Assembly: GCF_002155265.1 (NCBI RefSeq)
Contig: NZ_CP021251.1
Location: forward strand, 1,054,001 to 1,118,000
Reading direction: 5' to 3'
Source: Corynebacterium pseudotuberculosis
GTDB lineage: Bacteria > Actinomycetota > Actinomycetes > Mycobacteriales > Mycobacteriaceae
Length of the DNA: 64,000 nucleotides
Below are positions 1-8,918 of this stretch, piece after piece (the first letter of the stretch is position 1; every line of letters begins with the position of its first letter). The translations under genes were made by a program, and so were the position numbers. The notes beneath the pieces were generated by a model. It saw only the letters and a list, made by a program, of their open reading frames with translations. It was not told the DNA's origin and made no database searches.

Positions 1-360
1 TTGAACCACTTTGCCGTAGTTCTTTTTCTCTCCAAAGGCGCCGTAGGCTTTCATCACTTCCTTTGATTCGTCGGAAAGCAAAGGGAAATTAAGCTCATGA
101 TCGTTGCGGAAGTCACTAAGCTTGCTCACCTTATCGGGGGAGATACCTACAACATTAATCCCTAGGCTTTCGAGCTGGCTAAGGCTATCCCGGAAATCAC
201 ACGCCTCCTTAGTGCACCCAGGGGTATTAGCGCGGGGATAAAAATAGACCAGCACTCGCGACCCGCGGAAATCCCTAAGGGCTGTTGTGCCGCCTTTGTC
301 ATTAGGAAGATCAAAGTCGGGGGCCATATCGCCGAGAGAAAGTCGCGCTTGTTCAGTCAT
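1..360 (-). CDS. bcp: Thioredoxin-dependent thiol peroxidase (peroxiredoxin, Bcp/PrxQ family), 3' end outside window
   Basis: Reduces hydrogen peroxide and organic hydroperoxides in the cytoplasm with electrons from thioredoxin-like partners. The first 120 codons are present; the C terminus lies beyond the window edge. The AhpC/TSA-type fold is clear from the start (LSLGDMAPDFDLPND), and the active-site segment TPGCTKEACDF carries the peroxidatic Cys49 and the resolving-type Cys54 five residues later, which is the PrxQ/Bcp arrangement. The ATG at 358-360 is the natural start because the conserved N terminus follows at once. It is divergent from the small DUF3618 gene at 449, as bcp (Rv2521) and Rv2520c are neighbours in M. 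tuberculosis. Confidence 0.93.
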   Translation of the reverse strand, partial: MTEQARLSLGDMAPDFDLPNDKGGTTALRDFRGSRVLVYFYPRANTPGCTKEACDFRDSLSQLESLGINVVGISPDKVSKLSDFRNDHELNFPLLSDESKEVMKAYGAFGEKKNYGKVVQ

Positions 361-448
361 GGTCTAAAGGATACCGGCTAAGCACAGACAACGGGTTTCG
401 GGCTAAGGTGTAAAGAGGAAATAGCGAAGAACTCAGAGGAGAGTATCC

Positions 449-724
449 GTGGCACGCGATATTAATGACATTCAGCGCGACATTGAGCGCACCCGTCGTC
501 AGCTCGCAAGCACCCTCGACGAGATTGTGGATCGTTCTAAGCCACAGAACTTTGTCGACGATGCTAAGAAGCAAGCAACCACCAAGCTCCAGGACCCCCA
601 GATCCAGAAGATTTTTGTGGGTATCGGAGTAGCTGTGGCTGGCCTAGTGGTCCTCGGTATTGCGCGTGGACGTAAGAAAAACAAAGAACTCAAAGAAATC
701 CAGCGTCTTCTCGCGCAGCGTTAG
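449..724 (+). CDS. DUF3618 small membrane protein
   Basis: A 91-residue protein of the DUF3618 family, function unknown. The N-terminal half is a charged amphipathic helix (DIQRDIERTRRQLASTLDEI) typical of the family, followed by one hydrophobic segment at about residues 55-72 and a short basic tail ending KEIQRLLAQR, so it is probably a single-pass membrane protein. It starts at GTG 449 behind a good AGAGGAGAG ribosome site. Its position beside bcp matches Rv2521/Rv2520c, which supports orthology. A stem-loop with a T-run follows the stop codon. Confidence 0.85.
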   Translation: MARDINDIQRDIERTRRQLASTLDEIVDRSKPQNFVDDAKKQATTKLQDPQIQKIFVGIGVAVAGLVVLGIARGRKKNKELKEIQRLLAQR

Positions 725-765
725 GGGGGCCGAGTATCGCCATCCTGATAGCTCAGTAACCCATG

Positions 766-808
766 AGCCATATCCTCACTCATTAACCCCGGTGGGATAT
801 GGCTTTTT
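766..808 (+). terminator. Rho-independent terminator after the DUF3618 gene
   Basis: Inverted arms AGCCATATCC (766-775) and GGATATGGCT (795-804) are perfectly complementary and followed by a T-run. The mhuD-type gene begins only about 40 bases further on, so its promoter must overlap this hairpin or it depends on read-through. Confidence 0.75.
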
Positions 809-847
809 CTCTGCAGGGCATGGCTCGTAGGACTAGCATCTGTGTCT

Positions 848-1192
848 ATGAGCATTATTAAAATTAACGCATTGTCCGTTCCTGAAGGTCGCGGTGAGGA
901 AATAGAGAAACGATTCGCAGCACGTAAGCATGCGGTAGATTCCGCGCCGGGCTTTGAAGGTTTCCAATTACTACGCCCCACAGCTGGTGAGGATCGCTAT
1001 TTTGTAGTGACCCAGTGGGCTGATGAAGAATCATATGCGCAATGGCGCGATGGGGAAGCACAGAGCCTACACAGGCATGGACGAGGCGAGAATCATGAGA
1101 CTGATTCGGCTCCTCACTCGGGTGCTACAGCACCCGTGGCACACAAATCTGAGCTTTTAGAATTCGACGTGGTGCTGGACTCTACAAAGTAG
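848..1192 (+). CDS. mhuD: Heme-degrading monooxygenase, MhuD type
   Basis: A 114-residue antibiotic-biosynthesis-monooxygenase (ABM) fold protein that looks like the mycobacterial heme oxygenase MhuD (Rv3592), which opens heme and releases iron. With the ATG at 848 as residue 1, the residues important in MhuD fall at exactly the same numbers: Asn7, Trp66 and the heme-ligand His75. The segments GFQLLRP and RYFVVT also match. A GTG two codons upstream (842) is a possible alternative start and is better spaced from an AGGA at 827. The loop after His75 is longer than in MhuD. I see no DtxR box upstream, although iron control would be expected. It runs head-on into pncA. Confidence 0.82.
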   Translation: MSIIKINALSVPEGRGEEIEKRFAARKHAVDSAPGFEGFQLLRPTAGEDRYFVVTQWADEESYAQWRDGEAQSLHRHGRGENHETDSAPHSGATAPVAHKSELLEFDVVLDSTK

Positions 1193-1203
1193 AGGTAGAG
1201 AAG

Positions 1204-1758
1204 CTAAACAAGGACACATCCATGCTCTTTAAGCTGATGCAAAACTGTGTGGGTGTTGTCCTCGTTGACTGCGGCGCAAAGGTGCGAGAGCACCGTCACA
1301 CGGAAGCCTTCTCTTAAACCGTCAAGAGCCGTAGCCTGAACGCAATAATCCGTAGCGATTCCCGCGATATCAATCTCGCGTATCCCGCGATTCTTTAACC
1401 ATTCACCTAATAACTCTCCAGATGCTGTGGACCCCTCGAACCCCGAGTAAGCCGCACTATAGTGCCCCTTATAAAAAACCTCATCAAAGTGCATGTTTGA
1501 GAGCAATGGGTGAAAATCGGCGCCTTCCGTGTTGGCTATGCAATGTACAGGCCAGGAGTCAATAAAGTCTGGTGTCTGAGAAAAATGATCGCCGGGGTCA
1601 ATGTGCCAATCTTTGGTGGCTGCGATGCAGTCGTATTTTCCCCTATGAGACGCCGTGTATTCTGCAATGGATTGTGCTTGGATTGCGCCCTTGACCGTTT
1701 CTAACGCCCCTCCCGGACAAAAGTCATTTTGGACGTCAACAATGATGAGGGCTCGCAT
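1204..1758 (-). CDS. pncA: Nicotinamidase / pyrazinamidase
   Basis: Hydrolyses nicotinamide to nicotinate in NAD salvage; also the enzyme that activates pyrazinamide in mycobacteria. The 184-residue product is an isochorismatase-fold hydrolase with the catalytic triad Asp8, Lys97 and Cys139 (GIATDYC) and the metal ligands Asp50, His52, His58 and His72, each within one residue of the M. tuberculosis positions. The reading frame is open for 36 further codons upstream, but the conserved start MRALIIVDVQNDF and an AGAAAG ribosome site fix the start at 1758. Convergent with mhuD, 11 bp apart. Confidence 0.93.
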   Translation of the reverse strand: MRALIIVDVQNDFCPGGALETVKGAIQAQSIAEYTASHRGKYDCIAATKDWHIDPGDHFSQTPDFIDSWPVHCIANTEGADFHPLLSNMHFDEVFYKGHYSAAYSGFEGSTASGELLGEWLKNRGIREIDIAGIATDYCVQATALDGLREGFRVTVLSHLCAAVNEDNTHTVLHQLKEHGCVLV

Positions 1759-1956
1759 ATTTTCTTTCTGAGAGGGCACAAGGATAGTACAAAATGCATA
1801 TGAGAATACACGCTGCATGGAAGAACGCTGTATTGGGGTTAAAAAGGGGGTAAGTGTTGTGGACAATGCTTATCGACGTCCCCTGTTATGACGAATCCCC
1901 GCTAACCGAAAATAAAAATCGTCTAGCGGGGACTAGGTACGTGGAGTGGGAATCCT

Positions 1957-2955
1957 TTAAAATTCCACGATCATCTTGCCCGTGTTGCCGCCTTGAAAGA
2001 GCTCAAGGAAAGCAGAGGGGAGTGATCCGACGCCGTGACGGATAGTGACATCGAACTTTATCTGCTTAGTGGCTACAAGCGGGGGTATAACTCGTTGAAA
2101 TTCCTCAAGCATATCCATGTATTTGGGAACCACAAAGCCGCGCAAGGTAAGGGATTTACCAATGATTAGTTGCATGTTGCGCGGCCCAAAGGTCTCTTCT
2201 TCGGAGTTATATTGGGAGATCGCCCCACACAGTGCTGCTCGGCCAAACACATTGAGGTGCTCGATTGCTGCTTCCAGATGGTCACCGCCGACATTATCAA
2301 AATAGACATCGATGCCGTTGGGGGCAGCTTTAGCGAGCGCTGCGGAAATATTGCCGTCGCAATAATTAAAGGCGGCGTCGAAACCTAGCTCTTTCAAACG
2401 CTCAACCTTGGCATCCGTGCCGGCAGAGCCCACCACAAAGGAAGCTCCGAGGTGCTTTGCAATTTGTCCTGCAGCTGAACCGACGGCACCGGCCGCTCCA
2501 GAGATAAAGACGGTATCCCCCTCCTTTATCTCCGCGATTCTTTTCAATCCGATATAAGCGGTCAAGCCAGTCAAACCTAGTATGCCTAGGTATGCATGAG
2601 CTGGAACAGCGTGTGTATCTACCACTAAAGCTTCGGCGTCATCGACTATGGCCATTGTTTGCCAGCCTTGGAAGTGACGCACACTCTGTCCAACCTGAAT
2701 CTTCTCAGACTTTGATTCCACGACTACACCGACGGCGCCACCAGACAGCGGCTGATCAATCTGGAATGGTGGCACATACGATTGGGTATCGTTCATGCGG
2801 CCTCGCATATACGGGTCGACTGTTGCTACCTCATTGCGGACTAACACCTGGCCTGCTTGAAGCTCTGGAAGCTCGACGGTCTCCTTGCGGAAGTTCTCCA
2901 ATGTAGGCATACCTTGAGGTCGAGACGCGAGAACCCATTGGGTGGTAGTGGTCAT
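1957..2955 (-). CDS. NADP-dependent MDR-family oxidoreductase (alkenal/enone reductase type)
   Basis: A 332-residue zinc-independent medium-chain dehydrogenase. It resembles the NADP-dependent alkenal double-bond reductase / CurA group: N-terminal QWVLASRPQGMPT, the YMRGRM segment, and a Rossmann motif GAAGAVGSAAG. Members reduce alpha,beta-unsaturated carbonyls or quinones with NADPH in the cytoplasm; the substrate here cannot be told from sequence. The ATG at 2955 follows an AAAGGAGCA ribosome site. It stands alone, with tRNA-Lys upstream and pncA downstream on the same strand. Confidence 0.85.
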   Translation of the reverse strand: MTTTTQWVLASRPQGMPTLENFRKETVELPELQAGQVLVRNEVATVDPYMRGRMNDTQSYVPPFQIDQPLSGGAVGVVVESKSEKIQVGQSVRHFQGWQTMAIVDDAEALVVDTHAVPAHAYLGILGLTGLTAYIGLKRIAEIKEGDTVFISGAAGAVGSAAGQIAKHLGASFVVGSAGTDAKVERLKELGFDAAFNYCDGNISAALAKAAPNGIDVYFDNVGGDHLEAAIEHLNVFGRAALCGAISQYNSEEETFGPRNMQLIIGKSLTLRGFVVPKYMDMLEEFQRVIPPLVATKQIKFDVTIRHGVGSLPSAFLELFQGGNTGKMIVEF

Positions 2956-3222
2956 ACGAATATGCTCCTTTGCCCTTGACTGCTGCGTATGAACATGTAG
3001 TCCACGAATGTTCTGAACAGTCCCTTACAACCTCACAGGGGTGGAAAATATTCCAAATTGCGTATGTCTCGTGGTGCTTTGAATTCCAGGTTTTGTGAAA
3101 TCTTGAAGGTTTTTAAGCGGTGGTATCTGTTCTCAACCGCTACGGTTGTGCTGTGTAGATTGACCGCAGTCATCGTGCTTCCATGCCTGTGGCTTACTCA
3201 TGGCAAGGGGTTCACGAGGTAA
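2956..3222. other. Intergenic region upstream of the MDR reductase
   Basis: Holds the ribosome site and presumably the promoter of the reductase. No open reading frame, clear dyad operator or RNA gene is visible up to the tRNA-Lys terminator. Confidence 0.5.
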
Positions 3223-3260
3223 AAGAAAAACCCTCCTGCCGGAAAATCCGGTAGAAGGGT
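3223..3260 (-). terminator. Terminator of tRNA-Lys
   Basis: On the minus strand the arms ACCCTTCTACCGGA and TCCGGCAGGAGGGT form a stem followed by a run of T, a few bases after the tRNA 3' end. Confidence 0.75.
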
Positions 3261-3264
3261 GAAG

Positions 3265-3340
<76 letters not shown>

Positions 3341-3738
3341 ATTGTTTTCCTTTGCGCCCTGCGGCGCGCTGTGCAACGAGAAGAAATATAACCCTATTTG
3401 ATGGTTATTGTAAAATCGCCTGGTCAGTATATGTTTCTGAGAGGGGAATGTTATGGCTATTTTAGGGGAGGTGAGTAGGAGGCTTTGGGGAGGCGTCGGC
3501 ACGCTAAAAAAAGAAGTGCAACACGCAGTTTGGAAAACGTAACGGCCGATTATCAGCAAGCGATGAATGAGTGGAAAACGCTGGTGAACTGGGTTAGATA
3601 ACAATGTGGCAAATATGAGTTGATTGCGGCCTGGTTCCGTAGGAAAAGGCGTTACCATGTGTGTTCGGTGTTGTGGCGGCGGGACGCTGTGAGAGAGCTT
3701 GTGGCGCGCGTTGTGGTTGTAAGAGAAGAAGGAAAATA
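3341..3738. other. Intergenic region between tRNA-Lys and the L,D-transpeptidase
   Basis: 398 bases with no long open frame. Two short overlapping plus-strand frames exist: 3453-3542 (29 codons, ATG behind AGGGGAA) and 3485-3601 (38 codons, TTG start, ending NEWKTLVNWVR). Either could be a small peptide or a decayed gene; neither is recognised. The reading frame of the transpeptidase is also open upstream of its chosen start. Confidence 0.4.
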
Positions 3739-4929
3739 GTGGCCAAAAGGGTATCCAAGCGATCCTATATCGGGGTAGCGGCGACGGTATTGGGGTTTTC
3801 GTTGTTGATGGCTGGGTGCACGATATCTACTAAGGGGGATGGGGCAGGACCGGGGCACGGTGAGCAGTCTTCGCGGCAGGAAGAAAAGAAGCTTGCGCCT
3901 ATAGCCAGCGTGAATAATGGGGAAACAGGGGTGAACCCTTCCATATTTGTCACGGTTAAATCGTTGGGCGAAGGCCTGAAAAACGTGACCATGACTAATG
4001 AGAACGGCAAAGAGGTCCAGGGTAAGATTTCTGCCGACGGACGTTCATGGCTTACCACTGAGGTTTTGGGCTTTAATCGTTCCTACACCATTGTGGCCAA
4101 AGACAAGAACGGGGAATCTTCCACTACGGAGTTTCAAACGGTTTCGCCCGCGGCGCAGGCATTTGGTTCCTTAGCTCCCCTTAATGGATCGGTCGTGGGG
4201 GTCGCGCAGGTCATCGCGATGCGTTTTGATGCAGTTGTGAATGATCGAAAAGCCGTGGAGGATTCGATCAAAGTGATCACTGAGCCTGCTGTTGAAGGAG
4301 CATTCTTCTGGATTAGCCCCTACGAGGTCCGATGGCGGCCGGAGAGCTTCTGGGCCCCAGGTACTAAGGTCACTGTAGACGCCAAGCTTTATGGCAAGGA
4401 CCTGGGCAAGGGCGTTTACGGAGATAACGACAATTCTGCGACTTTTACCATAGGCGACAGGGTTGAGGCGGTAGCCGATGATGCGACAAAGACCATGACC
4501 GTTTATCACAACGGTGCGGCTGTGCGCTCGATGCCTATATCGATGGGCGCACATAAGTGGCCGACCCCGAATGGGATTTACACCATTGGGGATAAGAATC
4601 CCTCTTTGGTGATGGACTCAGAATCCTATGGGCTTTCTCATAAAGAAGGCGGTTACCGTGTGGACGTGAAATTTGCCACGCAGATGTCCTATTCCGGTAT
4701 TTACGTGCACGCGGCGCCGTGGTCTGTCTCTGCTCAGGGTAATTCCAATACGTCGCATGGTTGCATCAACGTGAACACGGAAAACGCGCAATGGTTCCAG
4801 AACTTTGTTAAGCGAGGGGACATCGTCACCGTGCGCAACACAGTCGGGGGTTACCTCAGCGGCTATGACGGGCTGGGGGATTGGAATATCGACTGGCCAA
4901 CATGGAAAGCCGGAAACTCGAATATCTAA
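3739..4929 (+). CDS. ldt: L,D-transpeptidase lipoprotein (LdtMt2 type)
   Basis: Forms 3-3 cross-links in peptidoglycan and acts outside the membrane. The 396-residue product begins with a basic signal peptide and a lipobox LMAGC (Cys27), so it should be a lipoprotein. Two Ig-like (Big_10) domains follow, then a YkuD catalytic domain with His324 (YVHAAPWS) and the SHGCINV motif holding the nucleophile Cys342. Its position between the bcp/DUF3618 pair and orn matches LdtMt2 (Rv2518c). The GTG at 3739 is chosen over an upstream GTG at 3661 because GAAGGA sits at the right distance and the signal peptide starts there. Confidence 0.92.
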   Translation: MAKRVSKRSYIGVAATVLGFSLLMAGCTISTKGDGAGPGHGEQSSRQEEKKLAPIASVNNGETGVNPSIFVTVKSLGEGLKNVTMTNENGKEVQGKISADGRSWLTTEVLGFNRSYTIVAKDKNGESSTTEFQTVSPAAQAFGSLAPLNGSVVGVAQVIAMRFDAVVNDRKAVEDSIKVITEPAVEGAFFWISPYEVRWRPESFWAPGTKVTVDAKLYGKDLGKGVYGDNDNSATFTIGDRVEAVADDATKTMTVYHNGAAVRSMPISMGAHKWPTPNGIYTIGDKNPSLVMDSESYGLSHKEGGYRVDVKFATQMSYSGIYVHAAPWSVSAQGNSNTSHGCINVNTENAQWFQNFVKRGDIVTVRNTVGGYLSGYDGLGDWNIDWPTWKAGNSNI

Positions 4930-4936
4930 TGTTTTC

Positions 4937-4973
4937 AAGGCCTCGTAGTTCTGTGAACTGCGGGGCCTTCTGT
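4937..4973 (+). terminator. Terminator between the L,D-transpeptidase and the DapA-family gene
   Basis: Fifteen-base arms at 4937-4951 and 4955-4969 pair with two wobbles, and lie in the short gap between convergent genes; it may serve both strands. Confidence 0.65.
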
Positions 4974-4982
4974 TTATCGTGT

Positions 4983-5810
4983 CTAATCCACGCCGCCAAG
5001 CGGCGCCCGGCACACTCCCATATCAATGCCCTCGTGGTCGGTGATGTAATCCTTAAGCGTCTGAATCGGTGCTTCCCCTTTGATCTTGGACACCAACTCG
5101 GACAGCAGATCATCATGAGGGGGCTCAAGGCCTCTTCTTAAAGCCTCAAACCATTCAACGGTCTCCTTTGGTGCCATATTGCCCGCGATGGAGGAAAGAT
5201 AGGTAAAACCGGTTGTTACACGGGAATTGATGTTGACTTCGCCGCCGGCGTAATAACGGGTTTTAAAGGGCGTGAGCTCTTGCGCTACCTCATCGATTTT
5301 GCGTGTTCCTCCCGGATCCTTGATGCCGATAACGTGTGCCAGCATGCATAGCTGGGCAAGCGTGGAGGCGCTTGCGTCGAAACCGGTGCGCTCTGGGTGG
5401 TTGTAGATAATTGTGGGCTTACGGACGGCGTCGATTACGGCTGCTGCATAGCGGCGCGCCTGTTCTTGGGTGGGCCGCACATAGGGCGGGAATCCCAATA
5501 AAATGCCATCAATCCGGCTTAGCGACGCTACGTAGGCGGCCAGGTCTACAGCGTGACGCTGACGGATGGCAGCAACGCCAACAAGTATCTCAATCTCAGG
5601 GGCCCAAGAATGCTGGTTCACCGCATCGTATAAGGCATGTTTTTCAGAAGCATCCATGCTGTGCTGCTCGCCAGTGGAACCTCCGAAGAGGATTGATGTA
5701 ATACCTTGGCTGATAAGCCAATCTGCGTGGGCCAAAGTGGACTCGATGTTGAGGGACTCATCGTGATGGAAGGCCGTGGGCACGGCAATATGGATCCGAG
5801 CGTTAAGCAT
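4983..5810 (-). CDS. Dihydrodipicolinate synthase / N-acetylneuraminate lyase family aldolase
   Basis: A 275-residue class I aldolase of the DapA family. The Schiff-base lysine is Lys164 (GIKDPGG), with the family tyrosine at Tyr136 (IYNHPERTG) and a GGSTGEQ segment in the position of the substrate-carboxylate loop. Corynebacteria normally carry the biosynthetic dapA elsewhere, next to dapB, so this is more likely a paralogue with another keto-acid substrate; that is inference. The ATG at 5810 has no ribosome site, but TACAAT lies six bases upstream, which fits a leaderless transcript. Confidence 0.82.
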   Translation of the reverse strand: MLNARIHIAVPTAFHHDESLNIESTLAHADWLISQGITSILFGGSTGEQHSMDASEKHALYDAVNQHSWAPEIEILVGVAAIRQRHAVDLAAYVASLSRIDGILLGFPPYVRPTQEQARRYAAAVIDAVRKPTIIYNHPERTGFDASASTLAQLCMLAHVIGIKDPGGTRKIDEVAQELTPFKTRYYAGGEVNINSRVTTGFTYLSSIAGNMAPKETVEWFEALRRGLEPPHDDLLSELVSKIKGEAPIQTLKDYITDHEGIDMGVCRAPLGGVD

Positions 5811-5830
5811 GCAGTGATTGTATCGGATAA

Positions 5831-5866
5831 CAAAAGCTCCCTGACTAAGAATAGTCAGGGAGCTTA
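5831..5866 (-). terminator. Terminator of tRNA-His
   Basis: Arms AAGCTCCCTGACT and AGTCAGGGAGCTT with a six-base loop, followed on the minus strand by a short T-run; directly behind the tRNA. It also sits just before the presumed promoter of the DapA-family gene. Confidence 0.75.
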
Positions 5867-5867
5867 T

Positions 5868-5944
5868 TGGGGTGGCTGACGGGGCTCGAACCCGCGACGC
5901 CCAGGATCACAACCTGGTGCTCTACCAGCTGAACTACAGCCACC
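5868..5944 (-). tRNA. tRNA-His (anticodon GTG), CCA encoded
   Basis: Minus-strand cloverleaf beginning GGTGGCTGTAGTTCAG, with the extra 5' G expected of tRNA-His, anticodon loop GGTTGTGATCC giving GTG, and T-arm GCGGGTTCGAGCCCCGT. CCA is encoded at 5868-5870. Confidence 0.96.
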
Positions 5945-5989
5945 ATCGCCGCTTCAAAGCAGCGAGGACAATATTAACTCACAAATCTA

Positions 5990-6619
5990 TTATTGCAAAA
6001 ACTGCTGGTAGGACTGTGTTGCTTGGGTAGAAGCATCGTTGCATTCGGAAGTAGTGAGATCCTCTTTAAAGAGTGCTCGACGGTAGTATGCAAGCTCCCG
6101 AATAGACTCGATGATATCTGCTAGTGCGCGGTGTGCCATGCCCTTTTGCGGTTGGTTGAAATACACGCGTGGCGCCCAACGTCGGGCAAGCTCTTTCACG
6201 GAGGAAACATCGACCATGCGATAATGCAGAGCGTTGTCCAGTCTCGGCATATAGGCGTTGATAAAGCTCCTGTCGGTCGCAATGGAATTGCCTGCCAGGG
6301 GTGCTGGATGTTGCGGGTCGCAGTGCTTGGCTATGAGCTCAAGGACAGCGTCCTCGGCTTCCTCGATGGAAACGGTAGAGGATCGAATCTCCTGCGTCAG
6401 GCCGGAGTTTTCGTGCATTGCGGTAACGTAGTCATCCATTTCTGCAAGCTGAGCGTCAGTGGCATGCACAACAAGGTCCACTCCCTCGCCAAGAATATTC
6501 AGATCTGCATCTGTGATGAGCGCGGCAACTTCGACGATCACGTGGCGATGCGTATCAAGACCTGTCATCTCAAGGTCTATCCAAACGAGACGATCATTTT
6601 TAGCAGGAGTATCAGACAT
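5990..6619 (-). CDS. orn: Oligoribonuclease
   Basis: Degrades 2-5 nt RNA fragments to mononucleotides, including linear c-di-nucleotide products. The 209-residue DEDDh exonuclease has the first motif WIDLEMTGL (Asp15, Glu17), the middle acidic motif in [10 protein letters not shown] and a C-terminal HRALADI with the catalytic His. An ATG ten codons upstream (6649) is in frame but has no ribosome site; the start at 6619 gives the usual family length. Orthologue of Rv2511. Confidence 0.93.
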   Translation of the reverse strand: MSDTPAKNDRLVWIDLEMTGLDTHRHVIVEVAALITDADLNILGEGVDLVVHATDAQLAEMDDYVTAMHENSGLTQEIRSSTVSIEEAEDAVLELIAKHCDPQHPAPLAGNSIATDRSFINAYMPRLDNALHYRMVDVSSVKELARRWAPRVYFNQPQKGMAHRALADIIESIRELAYYRRALFKEDLTTSECNDASTQATQSYQQFLQ

Positions 6620-6714
6620 GTTTTCTAAGGTACTCTTATCTTGCGTCATTGTGGCAGCAAGAGGCTGTTTCTAACCACGAATTGACGCAAGATCGGCTGA
6701 AGATGCACTGGGGT

Positions 6715-7518
6715 TTATGATCCTAGTTTTTTATAGAACCAGCCCATCAATGGTGAAAGCACTGCAGTCGGGGCAATTGCGGAAATTGCATTCATAGTTT
6801 TTGATAAAGGCCCCGGGACCACTCGGCGTGAGTTTGCGGCAAGTGCTGCGAGAGTTTCTCGTGAGCAGGACTCGTAGGTGGTCCATAGGAAATCGGGTAC
6901 GACCTTATCCACGATGGATTTTTCGGCGTCGTCGATGACTGCATCGCGTACGGGGCCGGGTGCTAGCAGTGTGCATGCTACGCCCGTGCCGCGGAGCTCG
7001 TAGTGGAGCGCCTCGGTAAAGGCGTTGACCCCTGCTTTAGTGAACACGTAGGTGGCGTTGTTAGGGATGGGAACATTTCCGGCAGCCGAGCCAACGTTGC
7101 AGATAGCTCCAGTGCCGCGCTCGATCATGCCGGGAAGTACTGCGTGAGTGAGCTCAAAGACTGCCCGAGCGTTGAGCTCAAACTGCTTGTCTTCATACGA
7201 CCAATCCTGGTCGATGAAAGGCCCAAAGCTTGCGATTCCAGCGGAGTTGATAATGATGTTAACTTCTAGGCCCTGGAGTTCGCTGATGAGTGTTGCTCGC
7301 TCCTGAGGGTTGGCAAGGTCGCAGGCCATAACATCCACTTTAACGCTGTGGTCGTGCTCCAGCTCTTCCGCTAGCTGTTCCAGAACATCGCGGCGGCGGG
7401 CCACCACGACGAGGTTGTGTCCCATGCGGGCGAGATCCTTGGCTATTGCACGTCCGATTCCTTGGCTGGCGCCAGTAACTACGGCTCGTGCATGAATAGA
7501 GGGGGAAGGTAATGCCAC
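6715..7518 (-). CDS. Short-chain dehydrogenase/reductase
   Basis: A 267-residue classical SDR with the cofactor motif TGASQGIG (residues 15-22), the NSAG motif, NVGSAAG strand and the YVFTK active-site Tyr/Lys pair. It resembles actinobacterial SDRs with an extended C terminus that are annotated as acyl or keto reductases; the substrate is not known. It starts at GTG 7518 behind AGGAGAA. The next gene upstream on the same strand is the AcuI-type reductase, with about 130 bp between them. Confidence 0.85.
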   Translation of the reverse strand: MALPSPSIHARAVVTGASQGIGRAIAKDLARMGHNLVVVARRRDVLEQLAEELEHDHSVKVDVMACDLANPQERATLISELQGLEVNIIINSAGIASFGPFIDQDWSYEDKQFELNARAVFELTHAVLPGMIERGTGAICNVGSAAGNVPIPNNATYVFTKAGVNAFTEALHYELRGTGVACTLLAPGPVRDAVIDDAEKSIVDKVVPDFLWTTYESCSRETLAALAANSRRVVPGPLSKTMNAISAIAPTAVLSPLMGWFYKKLGS

Positions 7519-7647
7519 GGTAGTTCTCCTGAATATTAGTTGGAAAGCGCACAGAGTGTTCCATCCATACTACGTGCGTCGGCAGCATCACTGTTCTTGT
7601 AGACGTCATATGGTCTAACGCCTACAAGAACCCTCGCCCTAGTGTTG

Positions 7648-8643
7648 TTAGTCGATCTCGACTACCGTTCTGCCGTGAAGCTGATTATTCATCAGGGCTT
7701 TACCGGCATCAATGACATCGTCTAGCCCGATAGTGGTTGTCATGGCATCCAGGGCTTCTGTGTCTAGTGTCTGGGATAGTAATTCCCAAGCCTTTTCGCG
7801 ATGCTCCAGAGGTGCATCAACGGAATTGATTCCAACGAGTGATATTCCACGAAGAATAAAAGGAAGAACCGTGCCCGGTAAATCCGCCCCTTGGGCCAAA
7901 CCGCACGCCGTAACTACTCCGCCCCACTTGGTTTGAGCGCAAGCGTTGACCAGGGTGTGGGATCCCACGCAGTCGACAACACCCGCATATATGGCGCGCT
8001 GCAGTGGCTTGCCCTTTTCGCTCAGTTCTTTTCGATCCACGATGGAATCTGCGCCCAAGCCTAGAAGATACTCTGAGTATTCCTCTACTCGGCCAGTCGC
8101 TGCGACAACGTTATATCCAAGTTTGTGTAATAACAGGATGGCGATTGATCCCACGCCACCGGTGGCTCCGGTGACCAAGATGGGGCCATGATCGGGGAGA
8201 ATCCCGTGTTGTATAAGTGCGTTCACGGAGAGAGCTGCTGTGTATCCCGCTGTTCCAATGGCCGCGGCTTGGTGCATAGAAAAATTAGCGGGGAGATGCA
8301 CTGTGGATATGGCATGAATACGTTGCCGATTGGTGTATCCACCGTGTCGGAATTCCCCGATTCCTGCGCCATTGGCAATGACTTTATCGCCTGGTTGGAA
8401 CCGTTCGGAATCAGATTCCAGTACTGTCCCAACGGCATCGATGCCGGGGACTAAAGGGAAAGTGCGGGCTACGCCGCGATCTCCGCGAAGTGCCATGCCG
8501 TCTTTGAAATTGAGGGAGGAATAAGCAACGTGAATGAGCACGTCACCATCAGCTATGTGTTCCTCGGCGGTTGGAAGGATATGAGTGGTTATTTCTCCAG
8601 CGTCGGAGGATTGGACCACGATAGAACGCGATTGAGTAGTCAT
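7648..8643 (-). CDS. Acrylyl-CoA reductase family MDR oxidoreductase (AcuI/YhdH type)
   Basis: A 331-residue NADPH-dependent MDR enzyme. The segments SSLNFKDGMALRG, PLVPGIDAVGTV and VTGATGGVGSIA are hallmarks of the YhdH/AcuI group, which reduces acrylyl-CoA to propionyl-CoA and detoxifies acrylate or similar enoyl compounds. The ATG at 8643 gives the family N terminus; a TTG three codons upstream (8652) is also open. Confidence 0.85.
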   Translation of the reverse strand: MTTQSRSIVVQSSDAGEITTHILPTAEEHIADGDVLIHVAYSSLNFKDGMALRGDRGVARTFPLVPGIDAVGTVLESDSERFQPGDKVIANGAGIGEFRHGGYTNRQRIHAISTVHLPANFSMHQAAAIGTAGYTAALSVNALIQHGILPDHGPILVTGATGGVGSIAILLLHKLGYNVVAATGRVEEYSEYLLGLGADSIVDRKELSEKGKPLQRAIYAGVVDCVGSHTLVNACAQTKWGGVVTACGLAQGADLPGTVLPFILRGISLVGINSVDAPLEHREKAWELLSQTLDTEALDAMTTTIGLDDVIDAGKALMNNQLHGRTVVEID

Positions 8644-8918
8644 GTGTTCCAACCTAGCCCTCTTTGCTTAGCTGAGTGATGAATAGTGTGAATGTGCACA
8701 GGTGAATATAAAAGGGGAGAAATGAGTATGGTTGAACGTTTTATCTGATGTCCGTGAAATTGCACTCACCCTAATAGGGGAAGTTTGCATAGATAAAAGC
8801 TAAGAATCAAATGAGTCTTGTCAAGCGACGGTGGGGTTTGGTGTGTGATTGCTGCGGAAGAATTTTCCCTAGGAAAAGTTTCGAATTGATTTTCTTTCAT
8901 CTCGTTATAATTCCGTGA

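Noticed and set aside
4983..5810. Biosynthetic dapA of the lysine pathway
   Set aside because: Not near dapB and of shorter length; kept as a family-level aldolase.
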